Shown here piece after piece: positions 15,530 to 26,354 of a stretch of DNA of 41,927 nt (its first letter is position 1; each line of letters begins with the position of its first letter). The DNA comes from an uncultured Actinomycetes bacterium. Its GTDB lineage: Bacteria > Actinomycetota > Actinomycetes > Nanopelagicales > Nanopelagicaceae. The position numbers were made by a program, and so were the translations under genes. The notes under the pieces are model-generated. The model saw only the letters and a program-made list of their open reading frames with translations. It searched no databases and was not told the DNA's origin. The stretch covers positions 1 to 41,927 of the forward strand of contig CAIQHM010000017.1 of assembly GCA_903871555.1 (NCBI GenBank), given 5' to 3'.

Positions 15530-17737
15530 ATGTTCTCGAAAAAAACTTCATCAATTAAAGGTCGCAAACCGCTTTGGCTGGCCATCGTCGTAGTCATAGT
15601 TTGGATGTCAATATCTGGTGTAACTGGCCCACTTTTCGGAAAACTCTCTTCGGTTCAGGAGAACAACAACTCATCTTTCTTACCACCAGAATCTGAAGCG
15701 ACTCGAGCCGCTACCGCTATTGCTAAGTTCTCAGATAGCGCCAACGATCAAATTCCTGCGCTTGTTCTCTTTACTGGTGATGTTACGGTCGAACACATTG
15801 CATCCGCGCAAGTTTTCACACAGAGCCTGGGCGCAAAGATGCTCGTCGACTCTGATGGCCAATTAATTAAAGATAAGAGCGGTAAAGAAGTTTCTATTCC
15901 ACTTTCTAATTACTTTATTAAAGGTGCCGAGATCACTTCTTTCCCCGCTCCGGATGGAAAAGCAATTTTGGCAAGTTTTCCAATAAGCGTTCAGGTTGCC
16001 ACCGAACTCTTGCCTAATGAGAAAGATCCTGCTCTGCCAGGGATCGTTGAATCAATTCGTTACTATGCAAATGATTATGCAAAGGCCAATGGTTTTGTAA
16101 CTCACACAACTGGCTTTGCGGGAATTCTTGCTGACTTGTTTGGTGCTTTCGGTAGTATTGACTCTGCTCTACTACTTACAACTGGAGGAGTAGTAGCAAT
16201 TATTTTGATTATTGTCTACCGATCTCCGTTCCTATGGATACTTCCACTGATGTCTGCAGGATTAGCTCTTACATTATCTGGTGGCGTTATTTACATTCTT
16301 GCCAAGAACAATGTGATAACTCTGGATGGTCAATCGCAAGGAATCCTCTCGGTTCTAGTTCTCGGTGCGGCCACGGATTATGCGTTGCTATTGATCGCTA
16401 GATATCGCGAAGAGCTTCATCTTCACGAATCTCGTTATGACGCGATGAAAGTTGCTTGGCGCGGAGTAGTCGAACCAATCGTGGCATCTGGAAGCACTGT
16501 AACAATTGGTCTTTTAGTCCTGCTGCTGAGTGAATTGAATAACAATCGTGGCCTTGGCCCAATTGGCGCAATCGGAATTGTCTGCTCCATGATCACAATT
16601 CTTACCTTGCTACCAGCACTGCTTGTCATTTTTGGCCGTTGGATTTTTTGGCCAAAGGTTGCACGTTTTGGTGGTGCCGATGAAAAACTTACTGGGGCAT
16701 GGGCCAAGGTCGCAGCTGCAACTGCGCGCCATCCACGCAAGTATTGGATCGTTGCGTCATCGATTCTTATTATTTTGGCCGGTTTATCTTCAACACTAAA
16801 TGCAACAGGGCTTTCCACAATTGACTCATTCACTAATCGCACTGATTCAGTAGTCGGACAGGAAGAACTTCTAAAGCATTTCCCGGGTGGTCAGGGACAA
16901 CCAACTCAAATTGTGCTGAAGCAAGAACTTGCGACGGCTGCAATTGCACAGTTGAAGCAGAACGAAGGAGTTGATTCTGTATCTCCGATGGTTGATGGAT
17001 TTGTAGTTCAAGGTCAACCACTTCCACCGATAAAAGTTGTTGATGGGAATGTTCTGCTAAATGTAATTCTTAAATACGCGCCGGATTCTAAAGAAGCAAT
17101 TGCCATGATTCCTGGATTGCGCACCGATATTGAAAAATTAGATCCAACAATTCTTGTTGGTGGTTCAACCTCTGTCAGTTATGACATTAACCAGGCTTCA
17201 AAGCGTGATCGAAACCTAATTATTCCAATCGTACTATTTATTATTGCGATCATTCTTGGACTTCTGCTGCGCTCTATTTATGCGGCGGTTCTTCTACTTG
17301 CAACGGTTGTTATCTCATTCTTTGCAACTCTCGGTGCTTGCGCCGTGATCTTCAATCATATTTTCCACTTTAAAGGCGCCGATCCATCATTCCCGCTATT
17401 CGCCTTTATCTTCCTTGTCGCACTTGGCATTGATTACAACATCTTCTTGATGACACGCGTTCGCGAAGAAACACAGAAAATGGGTACTCGTGCCGGAATG
17501 ACCAAGGCGCTAACAGTTACAGGTGGCGTTATTACCTCTGCTGGAATTGTCTTGGCTGCAACCTTCGCAGTTCTTGGAATTCTGCCTTTGGTATTTCTAG
17601 CAGAACTTGGATTCGCAGTTGGATTTGGCGTATTGCTCGACACCATGTTGGTCCGCTCCATTTTGGTCCCAGCGCTCGTACACGAAATCGGACCGAAGGT
17701 TTGGTGGCCCTCAAAGCTGCAATTCCACGCCAAGTGA
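15530..17737 (+). CDS. MMPL family RND-type transporter
   Basis: This 735-aa protein has the duplicated six-helix architecture of actinobacterial MMPL exporters. There is an N-terminal helix (about 14-33), a first extracytoplasmic domain, helices around 185-370 with [17 protein letters not shown], a second extracytoplasmic domain (about 425-555), and helices to the C-terminus with [17 protein letters not shown]. The two DY pairs mark the proton-relay helices. GAAAGG precedes the ATG. It is a proton-driven exporter of lipid-like or hydrophobic substrates; the substrate is unknown. It is coupled by a 4-nt GTGA overlap to the FAD oxidoreductase downstream, so the two may handle the same isoprenoid or lipid compound. 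Confidence 0.93.
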   Translation: MFSKKTSSIKGRKPLWLAIVVVIVWMSISGVTGPLFGKLSSVQENNNSSFLPPESEATRAATAIAKFSDSANDQIPALVLFTGDVTVEHIASAQVFTQSLGAKMLVDSDGQLIKDKSGKEVSIPLSNYFIKGAEITSFPAPDGKAILASFPISVQVATELLPNEKDPALPGIVESIRYYANDYAKANGFVTHTTGFAGILADLFGAFGSIDSALLLTTGGVVAIILIIVYRSPFLWILPLMSAGLALTLSGGVIYILAKNNVITLDGQSQGILSVLVLGAATDYALLLIARYREELHLHESRYDAMKVAWRGVVEPIVASGSTVTIGLLVLLLSELNNNRGLGPIGAIGIVCSMITILTLLPALLVIFGRWIFWPKVARFGGADEKLTGAWAKVAAATARHPRKYWIVASSILIILAGLSSTLNATGLSTIDSFTNRTDSVVGQEELLKHFPGGQGQPTQIVLKQELATAAIAQLKQNEGVDSVSPMVDGFVVQGQPLPPIKVVDGNVLLNVILKYAPDSKEAIAMIPGLRTDIEKLDPTILVGGSTSVSYDINQASKRDRNLIIPIVLFIIAIILGLLLRSIYAAVLLLATVVISFFATLGACAVIFNHIFHFKGADPSFPLFAFIFLVALGIDYNIFLMTRVREETQKMGTRAGMTKALTVTGGVITSAGIVLAATFAVLGILPLVFLAELGFAVGFGVLLDTMLVRSILVPALVHEIGPKVWWPSKLQFHAK

Positions 17738-18870
17738 GTAAATCCGTTGTTGTAGTTGGCGCAGGATTAGCAGGACTTACCTGCGCCATCTATCTTCAAC
17801 GCTCTGGTCATAAGGTAACAATTCTTGAGGCGAGTGATCGTGTTGGTGGTCGCGTAAAAACTGATTCGGTAAATGGATATTTATTCGATCATGGCTTCCA
17901 AGTGATAAATCCAAATTATTCAGAAATAAAACGGTTGGATGCTCTCAGGGAAATTGAATTTAACGAAATCTTTAACAGTCTACGAGTTATTGAATATGAC
18001 CACGAAGTTAAGGTTGGGCTTGGCCATATTGCAAAGACTTTGAGTATTGGCAACGTTAGTGAAAAATTAGCGTTTACTAACTTTTTAATTGGCCGCGATA
18101 AAGGTTCAAATTTAGAAGAATGTTCAACAGGGTTTAGCGAGATATATTCCAGAATTCTCTCCCCATTCTTGCGTGGGGTATTTCTAGCAGACCCAAGTCA
18201 AATTAGATCTGATATTGCGCGCGAAATTATTCGGTCTTTTATTCTTGGCCGTCCGGGAGTTCCCACGAATGGTGTTTGCGAATTCAGTGAGGCTCTGGCT
18301 GATCAGGTTCTTGATATAAAACTAAGCGCCATAGTCGATGAAATTAAGCAGGGGAGCGTTAGAGGAAACTTTGGAACAATAACTTGTGACGATGTGGTGG
18401 TAGCTACAGATCTAACGACAGCTGCGCAGTTGCTTGATCTTGGTGAAATTCCGAAGACGCTTAGTTCAACAACCTGGTATCACTCGACATCGCAGGAACT
18501 TGAGTCTGAAAGATACTTAGCAATAGATGCAAAGAGCCCGGTGGTTAACTCTTTAGTTATCTCTAAAGTTTCTTCATCTTATGCACCCGCGGAAATTAAT
18601 TTGATTTCGAGCACGACCATTGCACCGATCTCTGAGAGCGAAGTCCGCAAAGAACTTTCGAAATACTGGAAGTGTGAAACCCGAAATTGGGATTTGGTTG
18701 CTAGGTATGAAATTAAAAATTCCCTGCCATTTAGAAGTGATAAATTAGAGCTGAATCGAAATCCTAAAATAAGTGATGGAATTTATGTTGCCGGCGATCA
18801 TAGAAGCGTTCCTTCACAAAATGGTGCAATGAGATCTGGCCGCCAAGTAGCACTTGCAATTATTTCGTAG
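17734..18870 (+). CDS. FAD-dependent amine oxidase/desaturase-like oxidoreductase
   Basis: This is a flavoprotein of about 378 aa in the amine oxidase/phytoene desaturase-like family. The N-terminus has [14 protein letters not shown], a dinucleotide-binding GxGxxG, then [14 protein letters not shown] and [11 protein letters not shown]. The C-terminal FAD block is [22 protein letters not shown]. The start should be the GTG at 17734, whose GTGA overlaps the MMPL stop; the track start at 17701 is an in-frame TTG inside the MMPL gene. The substrate is unknown; carotenoid- or squalene-type desaturation and amine oxidation are both possible. It ends with an 11-nt convergent overlap with the TIGR01777 gene. 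Confidence 0.88.
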   Translation: MSKSVVVVGAGLAGLTCAIYLQRSGHKVTILEASDRVGGRVKTDSVNGYLFDHGFQVINPNYSEIKRLDALREIEFNEIFNSLRVIEYDHEVKVGLGHIAKTLSIGNVSEKLAFTNFLIGRDKGSNLEECSTGFSEIYSRILSPFLRGVFLADPSQIRSDIAREIIRSFILGRPGVPTNGVCEFSEALADQVLDIKLSAIVDEIKQGSVRGNFGTITCDDVVVATDLTTAAQLLDLGEIPKTLSSTTWYHSTSQELESERYLAIDAKSPVVNSLVISKVSSSYAPAEINLISSTTIAPISESEVRKELSKYWKCETRNWDLVARYEIKNSLPFRSDKLELNRNPKISDGIYVAGDHRSVPSQNGAMRSGRQVALAIIS

Positions 18871-19765
18871 GAGTTACAAGGGCCTCTAAAGCAGTAGTTA
18901 AATGTGGGTAATCAAAGTTAAAGCCATCTTGAATTAAAGTCTCTGGCAGAATCTTTTTGGATCCGAGAATTTCAGTGGAGAAGCCACCGAGGGCTAATTT
19001 GAGGGCAAAACTTGGTGCGGGAAAGAAGGCTGGTCTATGCATCGCTCGGGCAAGTGCAGCAGTAAATTCTTGATTGGTTGCTGGATTAGGTGAGGTGATA
19101 TTTACTGGACCTGAAACTTTAGATTCCATTAAGTGACAGATTGCGCGTACTTGATCGTGCAAGGTAATCCAAGACCACCACTGTTTTCCATTTCCTAATT
19201 TTCCGCCAAGGCCAAATCTAAATAGCGGAATCATGCGGCCGAGTGCGCCACCGGTTGGATCTAGAACTAATCCGGTCCGAATCTTTACGGTACGCACATC
19301 ACCTGCAAGATCAGCTGCACCTTCCCATTCCCGGCATACCGCTGATAGAAAATCATCCCCACCACGGTCTGCTTCGGTTACAGCGCGATTTCCAGTTTCA
19401 CCGTACCAACCGATTGCACTTGCTGAAATAAATACTGATGGTTTAACGGTTGCTACCGCATTAGCGATTGCTGTAGTTCCAAGCAACCTTGAATTCAAAA
19501 TTGCAGATTTATATTTCTTAGTCCAACGTTTATCACCAACACCAGCACCCGCTAAATGTATGACGGCATCAACACCTTCAAGCGCCGAGAGATCAACTGT
19601 TCCAGCGTTTGGATCCCAAGATATTTCATCTCGCGCAATTGCCGGACGGCGAACAAAGCGTTGAACGGTATGGCCTTCGCTTCGAAGATGGCCAACTAAC
19701 GCGGTTCCGATTAAACCGGATGCACCGCTAACCGCAACACGTTGTGGCGGTAGGCGAGATGCCAT
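18860..19765 (-). CDS. TIGR01777-type epimerase (atypical SDR)
   Basis: This 301-aa NAD(P)-binding protein has [19 protein letters not shown] at the N-terminus, [25 protein letters not shown] (Ser-Tyr region) and a C-terminal DUF1731-like part ending [20 protein letters not shown]. These define the TIGR01777 (YfcH/SulA-like) family, whose reaction is unknown. It begins 2 nt after the E2 gene stop, so it is co-transcribed with lpdA and the E2. The same adjacency (Rv2215-Rv2216) occurs in mycobacteria, from memory. Confidence 0.92.
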   Translation of the reverse strand: MASRLPPQRVAVSGASGLIGTALVGHLRSEGHTVQRFVRRPAIARDEISWDPNAGTVDLSALEGVDAVIHLAGAGVGDKRWTKKYKSAILNSRLLGTTAIANAVATVKPSVFISASAIGWYGETGNRAVTEADRGGDDFLSAVCREWEGAADLAGDVRTVKIRTGLVLDPTGGALGRMIPLFRFGLGGKLGNGKQWWSWITLHDQVRAICHLMESKVSGPVNITSPNPATNQEFTAALARAMHRPAFFPAPSFALKLALGGFSTEILGSKKILPETLIQDGFNFDYPHLTTALEALVTPTK

Positions 19766-19767
19766 TG

Positions 19768-21387
19768 CTAGGAAAGACCTAAATCAGATTCGAAACGTCC
19801 GCCTTCAAGACGGTCTTTAAGTGTCACCAAGAAGCGAGCAGCATCGGCGCCATCAACGATTCGGTGATCATATGAAAGTCCGAGATAGACCATTGAGCGA
19901 ACTGCAATTGTCTCGCCGCCATCTGTGCCCTTCATGACAACTGGTCGCTTAACTACTGCGCCAAGTCCAAGAATTGCAACCTGAGGTTGATTAATAATTG
20001 GTGTATCAAAGAGTGCGCCGCGACTTCCAGTATTTGTTATTGTGAAAGTTCCACCACCTAGTTCGTCAGGTGAAATCTTATTATCGCGAGTTCTGGCAGC
20101 AACATCTGCAATCTTTCGTGCAACGCCGCCCATATTCAAATCACCAGCATCACGAATTACCGGCACGAGGAGTCCACGTTCGGTATCGACAGCGATTCCA
20201 AGGTGTTCTGCCGCATGATAAGTAATTTGATCGCCAGTTACAGAAGCATTTAAAACTGGATGTTGCTTAAGCGCTTCACAAACAGCAACAGCGAAGAATG
20301 GCAAGAAGGAGAGTTTGGTTCCTTCACGCGTTTCGAAAGTTGGCTTGGCACGTTCACGCAATCTGGCAATCGCAGTCACATCAACTTCAATAACTGTTGT
20401 TAGCTGAGCGCTAACGTGGAGTGATTCCAACATGCGTTCTGCAATGACTTTACGAAGACGAGACATTGTCACTGTAGTTCCACGAAGTGGAGAAATAGCT
20501 ACCGGAGTAGCAGATGGCACAGGTGAAGTATTTTGCGTTACAAGAGCCGCGCTTTGCGCAACAGCGACAGGCGCTGCAGCGAGGACATCCTCTTTACGAA
20601 TTCGACCACCGATGCCTGTACCTCTAACTTTAGAGAGATCAACGTTATTTTCAGCGGCAAACTTACGAACAATCGGAGTCACATAAGCGTCATCATTCGC
20701 AGCAACAACTGGCGCAGCAACAACTGGCGCAGCAACAACTGGCGCAGCAACAACTGGCGCAGCAACAACTGGCGCAGCAACAACTGGCGCAGCAACAACA
20801 CCTGTGCCACCAATTACAGCGAGACGGGCTCCGACTGGAACAGTTGAATCAACCGCAACGTCTATAGAAACTAGAGTGCCAGATGCAGGGGATGGAATTT
20901 CAGTGTCAACTTTGTCGGTTGAAACTTCAAGAAGTGCTTCATCAACAGTTACTTGATCGCCAACGTTTTTAAGCCAACGTGTAACAGTGCCTTCAGTTAC
21001 TGATTCACCAAGTGCTGGCATCGTGACGATGGTGCCCGAAGAAGATGCAACGGCAGCTACTGGAGCGACAGCTACAGGAACTGAAACGGGAGCGACGACT
21101 ACGGGTACTTCAACAACAGGTGCAGCGGCTACAGGAGCCGGGGCAGATGCGCCATCGGCTATCACTGCAAGTTCGGCGCCAACCGCAACAGTTGAATCAA
21201 CTGCAACGAGAATCTTTTGTAGTACGCCAGCAACTGGCGATGGGATCTCAGTATCAACTTTGTCGGTTGAAACTTCTAGGAGTGGCTCATCAACAGCAAC
21301 CATATCGCCTTCATTTTTCAACCAACGTGTAACAGTTCCTTCAGTTACCGATTCGCCAAGTGCTGGCATCGTTACAGAAAAGGTCAT
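19768..21387 (-). CDS. sucB: Dihydrolipoyl acyltransferase E2 with two lipoyl domains (SucB/DlaT)
   Basis: This is the E2 core of a 2-oxo acid dehydrogenase complex, 539 aa. Two nearly identical lipoyl domains carry STDKVDTE, with lipoyl-lysines at K43 and K159. Ala/Pro/Val-rich linkers follow, the second built of perfect VVAAP repeats (about 199-230). Next come a peripheral-subunit-binding domain ([28 protein letters not shown], about 235-275) and the catalytic acyltransferase domain with the histidine in [14 protein letters not shown]. In M. tuberculosis the orthologous position is occupied by DlaT, the pyruvate dehydrogenase E2. Assignment to pyruvate or 2-oxoglutarate is therefore open. 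It lies 14 nt downstream of lpdA (E3), and lipA/lipB are nearby. Confidence 0.95.
   Translation of the reverse strand: MTFSVTMPALGESVTEGTVTRWLKNEGDMVAVDEPLLEVSTDKVDTEIPSPVAGVLQKILVAVDSTVAVGAELAVIADGASAPAPVAAAPVVEVPVVVAPVSVPVAVAPVAAVASSSGTIVTMPALGESVTEGTVTRWLKNVGDQVTVDEALLEVSTDKVDTEIPSPASGTLVSIDVAVDSTVPVGARLAVIGGTGVVAAPVVAAPVVAAPVVAAPVVAAPVVAAPVVAANDDAYVTPIVRKFAAENNVDLSKVRGTGIGGRIRKEDVLAAAPVAVAQSAALVTQNTSPVPSATPVAISPLRGTTVTMSRLRKVIAERMLESLHVSAQLTTVIEVDVTAIARLRERAKPTFETREGTKLSFLPFFAVAVCEALKQHPVLNASVTGDQITYHAAEHLGIAVDTERGLLVPVIRDAGDLNMGGVARKIADVAARTRDNKISPDELGGGTFTITNTGSRGALFDTPIINQPQVAILGLGAVVKRPVVMKGTDGGETIAVRSMVYLGLSYDHRIVDGADAARFLVTLKDRLEGGRFESDLGLS
20702..20800. repeat. 15-bp minisatellite in the E2 linker
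   Basis: Six perfect head-to-tail copies of GCAACAACTGGCGCA (20702-20791) are followed by a partial copy. Read on the minus strand they encode repeating Ala-Pro-Val-Val-Ala. The unit length keeps the reading frame, so copy-number change only lengthens or shortens the linker. Confidence 0.97.
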
Positions 21388-21401
21388 TTTATTTTCTCCC
21401 G

Positions 21402-22769
21402 TTACCCGTGTGCATGAAGTGGTTTGCCTGCAAGTGCTAAGTGCGCTTCGCCAACAGCTTCGGAAAGTGTTGGGTGGGCATGAATAAGAGCAGCAACATC
21501 AGATGCTTCTGCTTCCCAGTTGAATATTAATTGTGCTTCAGCTAAAAGTTCGCCAACGCGAGCGCCAACCATATGAATTCCAAGCACTGGCCCACTCTTG
21601 GCGGCCACCAATTTAATCGCGCCTGCAGTCTTAAGAATTTGAGCCTTGCCATTTCCGGCTAAGTCGTAATTTAGTTCAACGACATCATGTCCGCGCTCTT
21701 TAGCTTGCGCAGTTGTTAAACCAACAGAGGCCACTTCTGGTTCAGAATAGGTAACGCGGGGAACGCCATCGTAATTAATTGGGCGGGGATTTAGGCCACC
21801 GATTTCCTCGGCTACCAAGATACCTTCGCCGAAACCAACATGCGCGAGTTGTAGAGTCGGGATTAAATCTCCAACGGCCCAGATTCCTGGAACATTTGTG
21901 CGGCATTTGTTATCGACCAAGACATAACCACGATCCATTGTTAGACCGGCTTCTTCATACCCAATATTTGCCGATACCGGACCACGTCCAACTGCTACTA
22001 GTAGGACTTCGGCGCTAAATGTTTTGCCATCTTCAAGAGTTACGGTTACGCCTTTTTTATCTTTGCTCGCAGACTTGAAGCGAGTACCAAGTTCAAAATT
22101 AATTCCACGCTTTCTAAAGGCACGTTCTAATTGCTTACTTGATGATTCATCTTCAAGTGCGACCAGGTGTGGCAAGCCTTCGATGATTGTCACTTCGGCG
22201 CCAAAAGATTTCCAGACCGATGCGAACTCGCAACCGATTACGCCGCCACCAAGAACGATCACACTTGCAGGTACGCGATCCATGGCGATTGCATGTTCGC
22301 TAGTAATAATTTGAACGCCATCGATTTCCAGACCGGGCAGCGTCTTTGGATAAGAACCAGTTGCTAGAACAATATTTTTTCCAGTGTACTTAACGCCGTT
22401 AACTTCAACTTCATTTTTTGATACAAGGCGACCGTGGCCTTCGATGTATGTAACGTTTCGGGATTTAACTAAACCTTGTAGACCTTTGTGTAACTTTGAA
22501 ACAACACCATCTTTATAAGCATTTACCGCCAACATATCGATTCCGATGAATTGGGTATTGACCCCAAAATCTGAAGAGTGACGAGAACTGTCGGCAACTT
22601 CACCAGCGTGTAATAAGGCTTTAGTTGGGATACAGCCGCGGTGCAAGCAAGTACCACCGAGCTTATTTTCTTCAATCAAAGCGACGCTTAATCCGAGCTG
22701 TGATGAACGTAGGGCGCAGGCATAACCGCCGCTGCCTCCACCAAGAATTACTACATCAAATTGCGACAC
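21402..22769 (-). CDS. lpdA: Dihydrolipoyl dehydrogenase (E3)
   Basis: This flavoprotein disulfide reductase reoxidises dihydrolipoyl groups on E2/GcvH with NAD+. The 455 aa show [17 protein letters not shown] for FAD, the redox-active disulfide in [13 protein letters not shown], the NAD-binding [15 protein letters not shown], the [13 protein letters not shown] block, and the C-terminal dimer-interface [13 protein letters not shown] with the catalytic His-Glu. It is the first gene of lpdA-sucB-TIGR01777 and probably serves pyruvate, 2-oxoglutarate and glycine-cleavage systems together. Confidence 0.96.
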   Translation of the reverse strand: MSQFDVVILGGGSGGYACALRSSQLGLSVALIEENKLGGTCLHRGCIPTKALLHAGEVADSSRHSSDFGVNTQFIGIDMLAVNAYKDGVVSKLHKGLQGLVKSRNVTYIEGHGRLVSKNEVEVNGVKYTGKNIVLATGSYPKTLPGLEIDGVQIITSEHAIAMDRVPASVIVLGGGVIGCEFASVWKSFGAEVTIIEGLPHLVALEDESSSKQLERAFRKRGINFELGTRFKSASKDKKGVTVTLEDGKTFSAEVLLVAVGRGPVSANIGYEEAGLTMDRGYVLVDNKCRTNVPGIWAVGDLIPTLQLAHVGFGEGILVAEEIGGLNPRPINYDGVPRVTYSEPEVASVGLTTAQAKERGHDVVELNYDLAGNGKAQILKTAGAIKLVAAKSGPVLGIHMVGARVGELLAEAQLIFNWEAEASDVAALIHAHPTLSEAVGEAHLALAGKPLHAHG

Positions 22770-22882
22770 AGAGCGCCTCTCACTAATTACTGCTTATTAC
22801 CCTTAGATAACTTGGGATTGAATCCAAACCGAAGCCCAATCTTGCCACGAAATCGCGCTGAGCCTAATTCGAAAATCTTCGA

Positions 22883-24382
22883 TTACTTCCGCGCTCGAGC
22901 TGGTTGTGATGAAGCCGACTCAACTAGGGCCACAATCGAGCGAAGGGCAATTCCTGTGCCACCAACTGGGGTATAGCCGTGGGGACCAGCCTCGTTATAG
23001 GAAGGTCCAGCAATATCTAGATGCAACCATGGAAGTTCTGGGGTTATGAACTCTTTTAGGAAGAGACCAGCTACCAACATCCCACCCATTCGATCACCGA
23101 TATTTGCAATGTCGGCAACAGGTGAATCAAGTGAGGCGCGAAGTTCTTCGGGAAGTGGCATAGGCCAGAAGGCCTCGCCCGCTTTCTGTGATGCTGTCAA
23201 AAATTCACCAGAGAATTCAAGATCATTTGTCATAACTGCACTTGTGCGGGTGCCAAGTGCTACAACTTGAGCACCAGTAAGAGTTGCGACATCGATAATT
23301 CCATCCAGCCCACCAGCCTTAGCTCCAACTTCTTGCGCTCGCACAAGCGCATCAGCCAAAACCAATCTACCTTCTGCATCGGGATTCAATACTTCAACAG
23401 TCTTGCCACCATAAATACTTATGATGTCACTTGGACGTGTTGCATTCTCACTGACCATATTTTCAGCAAGCGGAGCCCAAGCATCAATTGCGATTGGTAA
23501 CTTCAATTCTGCAATCGCGAATACAGCGGCTATTACAGCTGCCGCTCCACTCATGTCGCTCTTCATCGCTTCCATACCGTTAGCAGGCTTAAGGGCCAGA
23601 CCGCCAGTATCAAAAGTTATTCCCTTGCCAACAAGTGCGTAGCGCTTTTTAGCTTTACTTGGATTATAAGAAACGCGAAGCAAACGTGGTGGATTAGCAG
23701 AACCTTGGCCAACTCCAATAATTCCGCCGTAACCCTGCGACTTAAGGGTTACTTCATTCATGATTTCCACTTTAAGACCCAAAGGTGTCGCGATCTTCTT
23801 CATTCGAATACAGAATGAATCCGGCGTCAAATGACTTGGTGGCGTATTGATTAGATCTCTTACGGTTCTCGTATGTCGGGCAATAATTTCAGCGCGAACT
23901 AGAGCCCGTTTAACTGAAGCATCTGTTGTTGACTTCGTTGCGATGATAATTTGCGCAAGCGGTTCTTTAAACTCTGATTTAGTGCTCGATCTAAATTCGT
24001 TGAAGGCATATGCGCCAAGTGCCGCACCTTCAGCAACGGCAGAAATTTCGGCAAGTGTTGTGGCTGGAAGTGCGAATGTTGCAACTGCCTGCCCAGCTAG
24101 CGCTCTAGAAGCAGCTCCTGCAGCGCGACGAAGCGCTTCTGGTTCATATTTTTTCTGAGTTTCGCCAAGACCAGTGAAATATATTGTCTGTGGTTTAGCA
24201 AAAGGTACTTTAACAATCTCATCGCTCTTTCCCGTTGCACCCAAATTATTCAAAATCTCTAACAGGGCTTTTTCATTTAGCGTTACGGAGCCAGACTCAA
24301 TCTTTAATTTGCCGTCCATTTTCGATAGACCAACAACTGCGTAAGGAGTCGCGATAGTCGATGCTAACTTCAGCGCTTTCAT
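22883..24382 (-). CDS. pepA: Leucyl aminopeptidase (M17)
   Basis: This is a cytosolic aminopeptidase of family M17, 499 aa, with two bound metals. The C-terminal catalytic domain is easily read: VGKGITFDTGGLALKP (metal-binding Lys and Asp), MKSDMSGAAAV, and NPDAEGRLVLADAL (variant of NTDAEGR, with metal-binding Asp/Glu and the catalytic Arg). The N-terminal 160 residues are the more variable macrodomain-like part. It supports use of imported peptides. It lies upstream of lpdA with a gap of about 113 nt, so lpdA may have its own promoter. It is divergent from gcvT; M. tuberculosis has pepB close to gcvT and dlaT. Confidence 0.95.
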   Translation of the reverse strand: MKALKLASTIATPYAVVGLSKMDGKLKIESGSVTLNEKALLEILNNLGATGKSDEIVKVPFAKPQTIYFTGLGETQKKYEPEALRRAAGAASRALAGQAVATFALPATTLAEISAVAEGAALGAYAFNEFRSSTKSEFKEPLAQIIIATKSTTDASVKRALVRAEIIARHTRTVRDLINTPPSHLTPDSFCIRMKKIATPLGLKVEIMNEVTLKSQGYGGIIGVGQGSANPPRLLRVSYNPSKAKKRYALVGKGITFDTGGLALKPANGMEAMKSDMSGAAAVIAAVFAIAELKLPIAIDAWAPLAENMVSENATRPSDIISIYGGKTVEVLNPDAEGRLVLADALVRAQEVGAKAGGLDGIIDVATLTGAQVVALGTRTSAVMTNDLEFSGEFLTASQKAGEAFWPMPLPEELRASLDSPVADIANIGDRMGGMLVAGLFLKEFITPELPWLHLDIAGPSYNEAGPHGYTPVGGTGIALRSIVALVESASSQPARARK

Positions 24383-24483
24383 CTAACCTCCAACAGTTCG
24401 GCAAATAATTTACGACCTGCGAACTATAAATCAATATCCGCACATTCCCTAAGTTGGCGGTAATTTGAGATAAGTTTGGCGCT

Positions 24484-25599
24484 ATGAAATCACCGTTATA
24501 CGACTGGCATCAATTAGCATCAGCAAAATTGGCAGATTTTGGGGGATGGGATATGCCCATCGAATACCCAAAGGGAGTGGCCGGTTTTAGTGGCGGAACT
24601 CTGGCCGAACATGCTGCAGTTCGCGAACGGGTCGGAATCTTTGATGTCTCGCACTTAGGAAAGATCAGCGTTAAAGGCGCTGGTTCAACAGCCTTTGTAA
24701 ATACAATGGTGACAAATGATTTGAATCGCATTGCCCCGGGAAGCGCGCAATACAACCTGTTCTGCAACGAAGACGGTGGCGTGATTGATGATCTTATTGT
24801 CTACGAATTTGCCGATGATGACATTTTTATAATTCCAAATGCATCGAATTGTGCCAAGGTTGCAGAAGGCTTAGCGGAAAAAGCACCGAGTGGAATTGAA
24901 GTTTTAAATATCCATCAAGACTTCGCGGTCCTAGCCCTGCAAGGCCCAGATAGTGAAAAGGTACTGAATAATTTGGGATTAACGTTAAACCTTGAATATA
25001 TGTCGTTCACTAAGACGAAGTTGCCTGGCTACGAAAATTTAGGAGATGTAATTATTTGTCGTACTGGGTATAGCGGAGAATTTGGTTACGAACTTCTGCC
25101 TGATTGGAATTCGGCCGAATCGCTCTGGAAACTCTTAGTGGCTGAAATTGCAAAATTCGACGGTCGGGTTTGTGGACTTGGTGCTAGAGATACATTGCGT
25201 ACTGAAATGGGATATCCACTTCACGGCCACGAACTGTCGTTGGATATAACACCGGTACAAGCAAGTGCTAGTTGGGCCGTCGTGTTGGCTAAAGAGAATT
25301 TCAGGGGTAAGGCGGCGCTCGAAGCGGAGAAAACTGCAGGTGCGAAGCGCGTACTGCGTGCACTTAAATGCAATGATCGTGGGATTCCTAGAGCCGGCAT
25401 GAGCGTTCTAGATAATAAGGGCGAAGCAATAGGAGAAGTTACGAGCGGCACTTTTTCACCAACTCTAAAAATTGGCATTGCACTTGCTCTTATAAAACCC
25501 GAGTTTAAGGTCGGAGATTTAGTGCAAGTAGATGTTCGCGGGCGATTAAGCAGCGCAACCGTTGTTAAAGCCCCGTTTGTCGCTTCTCACGTTCGCTAA
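24484..25599 (+). CDS. gcvT: Glycine cleavage system T protein (aminomethyltransferase)
   Basis: GcvT releases ammonia from the aminomethyl-lipoyl H protein and transfers the methylene to tetrahydrofolate. The 371 aa match the family from end to end: PLYDWHQLASAKLADFGGWDMPIEY, the DVSHLGKISVKG strand, VTNDLNRIAPGSAQYNLFCNEDGG, GLGARDTLRTEMGYPLHGHEL, and a C-terminal beta-barrel with GEVTSGTFSPTL. No glycine riboswitch is evident in the 101-nt upstream gap. Genes for GcvP and GcvH are not in the window. The 3' end overlaps the convergent ABC ATPase by 4 nt. Confidence 0.95.
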   Translation: MKSPLYDWHQLASAKLADFGGWDMPIEYPKGVAGFSGGTLAEHAAVRERVGIFDVSHLGKISVKGAGSTAFVNTMVTNDLNRIAPGSAQYNLFCNEDGGVIDDLIVYEFADDDIFIIPNASNCAKVAEGLAEKAPSGIEVLNIHQDFAVLALQGPDSEKVLNNLGLTLNLEYMSFTKTKLPGYENLGDVIICRTGYSGEFGYELLPDWNSAESLWKLLVAEIAKFDGRVCGLGARDTLRTEMGYPLHGHELSLDITPVQASASWAVVLAKENFRGKAALEAEKTAGAKRVLRALKCNDRGIPRAGMSVLDNKGEAIGEVTSGTFSPTLKIGIALALIKPEFKVGDLVQVDVRGRLSSATVVKAPFVASHVR

Positions 25600-26354
25600 T
25601 TTCCCAAATCTTTCTTAGCAACAATAACTGGGCGTCCAGATTCGAGAGTAAACACATTGATTCGGTTCTCAAATGCTGCCTTTAGCTCAGGAGAGTGGAT
25701 GACAAATTCAGATGTTCCATGCAGCAGAACTTTGCCTTCCTGCATTACAACAATCTTTTCGGCATACATGGCTGCCAAAGTTATGTCATGCATTGTCGAA
25801 ACAATGGTTACACCACGTTCTTTGAGCAGTTCGATATTGTTTAACACCGCGATTTGATGATGTAAATCAAGCGCACTAGTAGGTTCATCTAGAAGAATCA
25901 AAGTTGGTTCCTGCACAAGGGCTCGGGCGATCAGTGCGCGTTGCATCTCGCCACCGGAAAGTTGCGAGACATATTGGTTCTGCATTCCAAATAGTCCAGT
26001 CAACCTCAAGATATCTGCAACCAAATTTCGACTCTTGTTGCTCTCATTTCCCCAGCCATCGCGTTTTGATCGACCGAGCATTACATATTCGCTTACGCTC
26101 ATTCCAATCGGAATTTGTGGATGTTGCGGAACGAAAGCGACATTTCGATCATGATTTCTAAATACTTCAACCCCAGAGTCGCAAATAGATCCGGAATAAG
26201 GTTGCGAACCAAGCAAAGCTTTAAGAAAGGTAGTTTTACCTGCGCCGTTTGGGCCGACCAGACATGTCCATTTTCCGTCTTCAATTTCTACATTAATATC
26301 TTTAAGAACGTTGCGGTGTCCCAATCGAACGTTCAAATCTTCAACTTTTATCAT
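25596..26354 (-). CDS. btuD: Cobalamin-type ABC transporter ATPase (BtuD-like)
   Basis: This is an ABC ATPase of 252 aa from the FepC/BtuD group. It has Walker A GPNGAGKTT, Q-loop FVPQHPQIP, signature QLSGGEMQRALIARAL, Walker B LILLDEPTSALD and the switch His in VSTMHD. It is the last gene of the riboswitch-led btuF-btuC-btuD operon, and its ATG overlaps the btuC stop (ATGA). The B12 assignment rests on the upstream cobalamin riboswitch; by sequence alone it could equally be a siderophore or heme importer ATPase. Confidence 0.9.
   Translation of the reverse strand: MIKVEDLNVRLGHRNVLKDINVEIEDGKWTCLVGPNGAGKTTFLKALLGSQPYSGSICDSGVEVFRNHDRNVAFVPQHPQIPIGMSVSEYVMLGRSKRDGWGNESNKSRNLVADILRLTGLFGMQNQYVSQLSGGEMQRALIARALVQEPTLILLDEPTSALDLHHQIAVLNNIELLKERGVTIVSTMHDITLAAMYAEKIVVMQEGKVLLHGTSEFVIHSPELKAAFENRINVFTLESGRPVIVAKKDLGN

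Noticed and set aside
15463-15597. 45-residue N-terminal extension of lipB
   Set aside because: It overlaps the divergent MMPL start and has no LipB-family content; the ATG at 15462 fits family length.
20702-20800. Short tandem repeats considered as a CRISPR array
   Set aside because: Copies are directly head to tail with no spacers and lie in frame inside the E2 coding sequence.
20533-20847. 104-aa ORF with repeated NNWRS units, and neighbouring 20432-20686, 20987-21487 and 21045-21332 ORFs
   Set aside because: These are shadow frames of the E2 gene; the repeats are the antisense reading of the coding minisatellite.
24383-24483. Possible glycine riboswitch before gcvT
   Set aside because: The 101-nt gap is too short and shows none of the conserved glycine aptamer segments.
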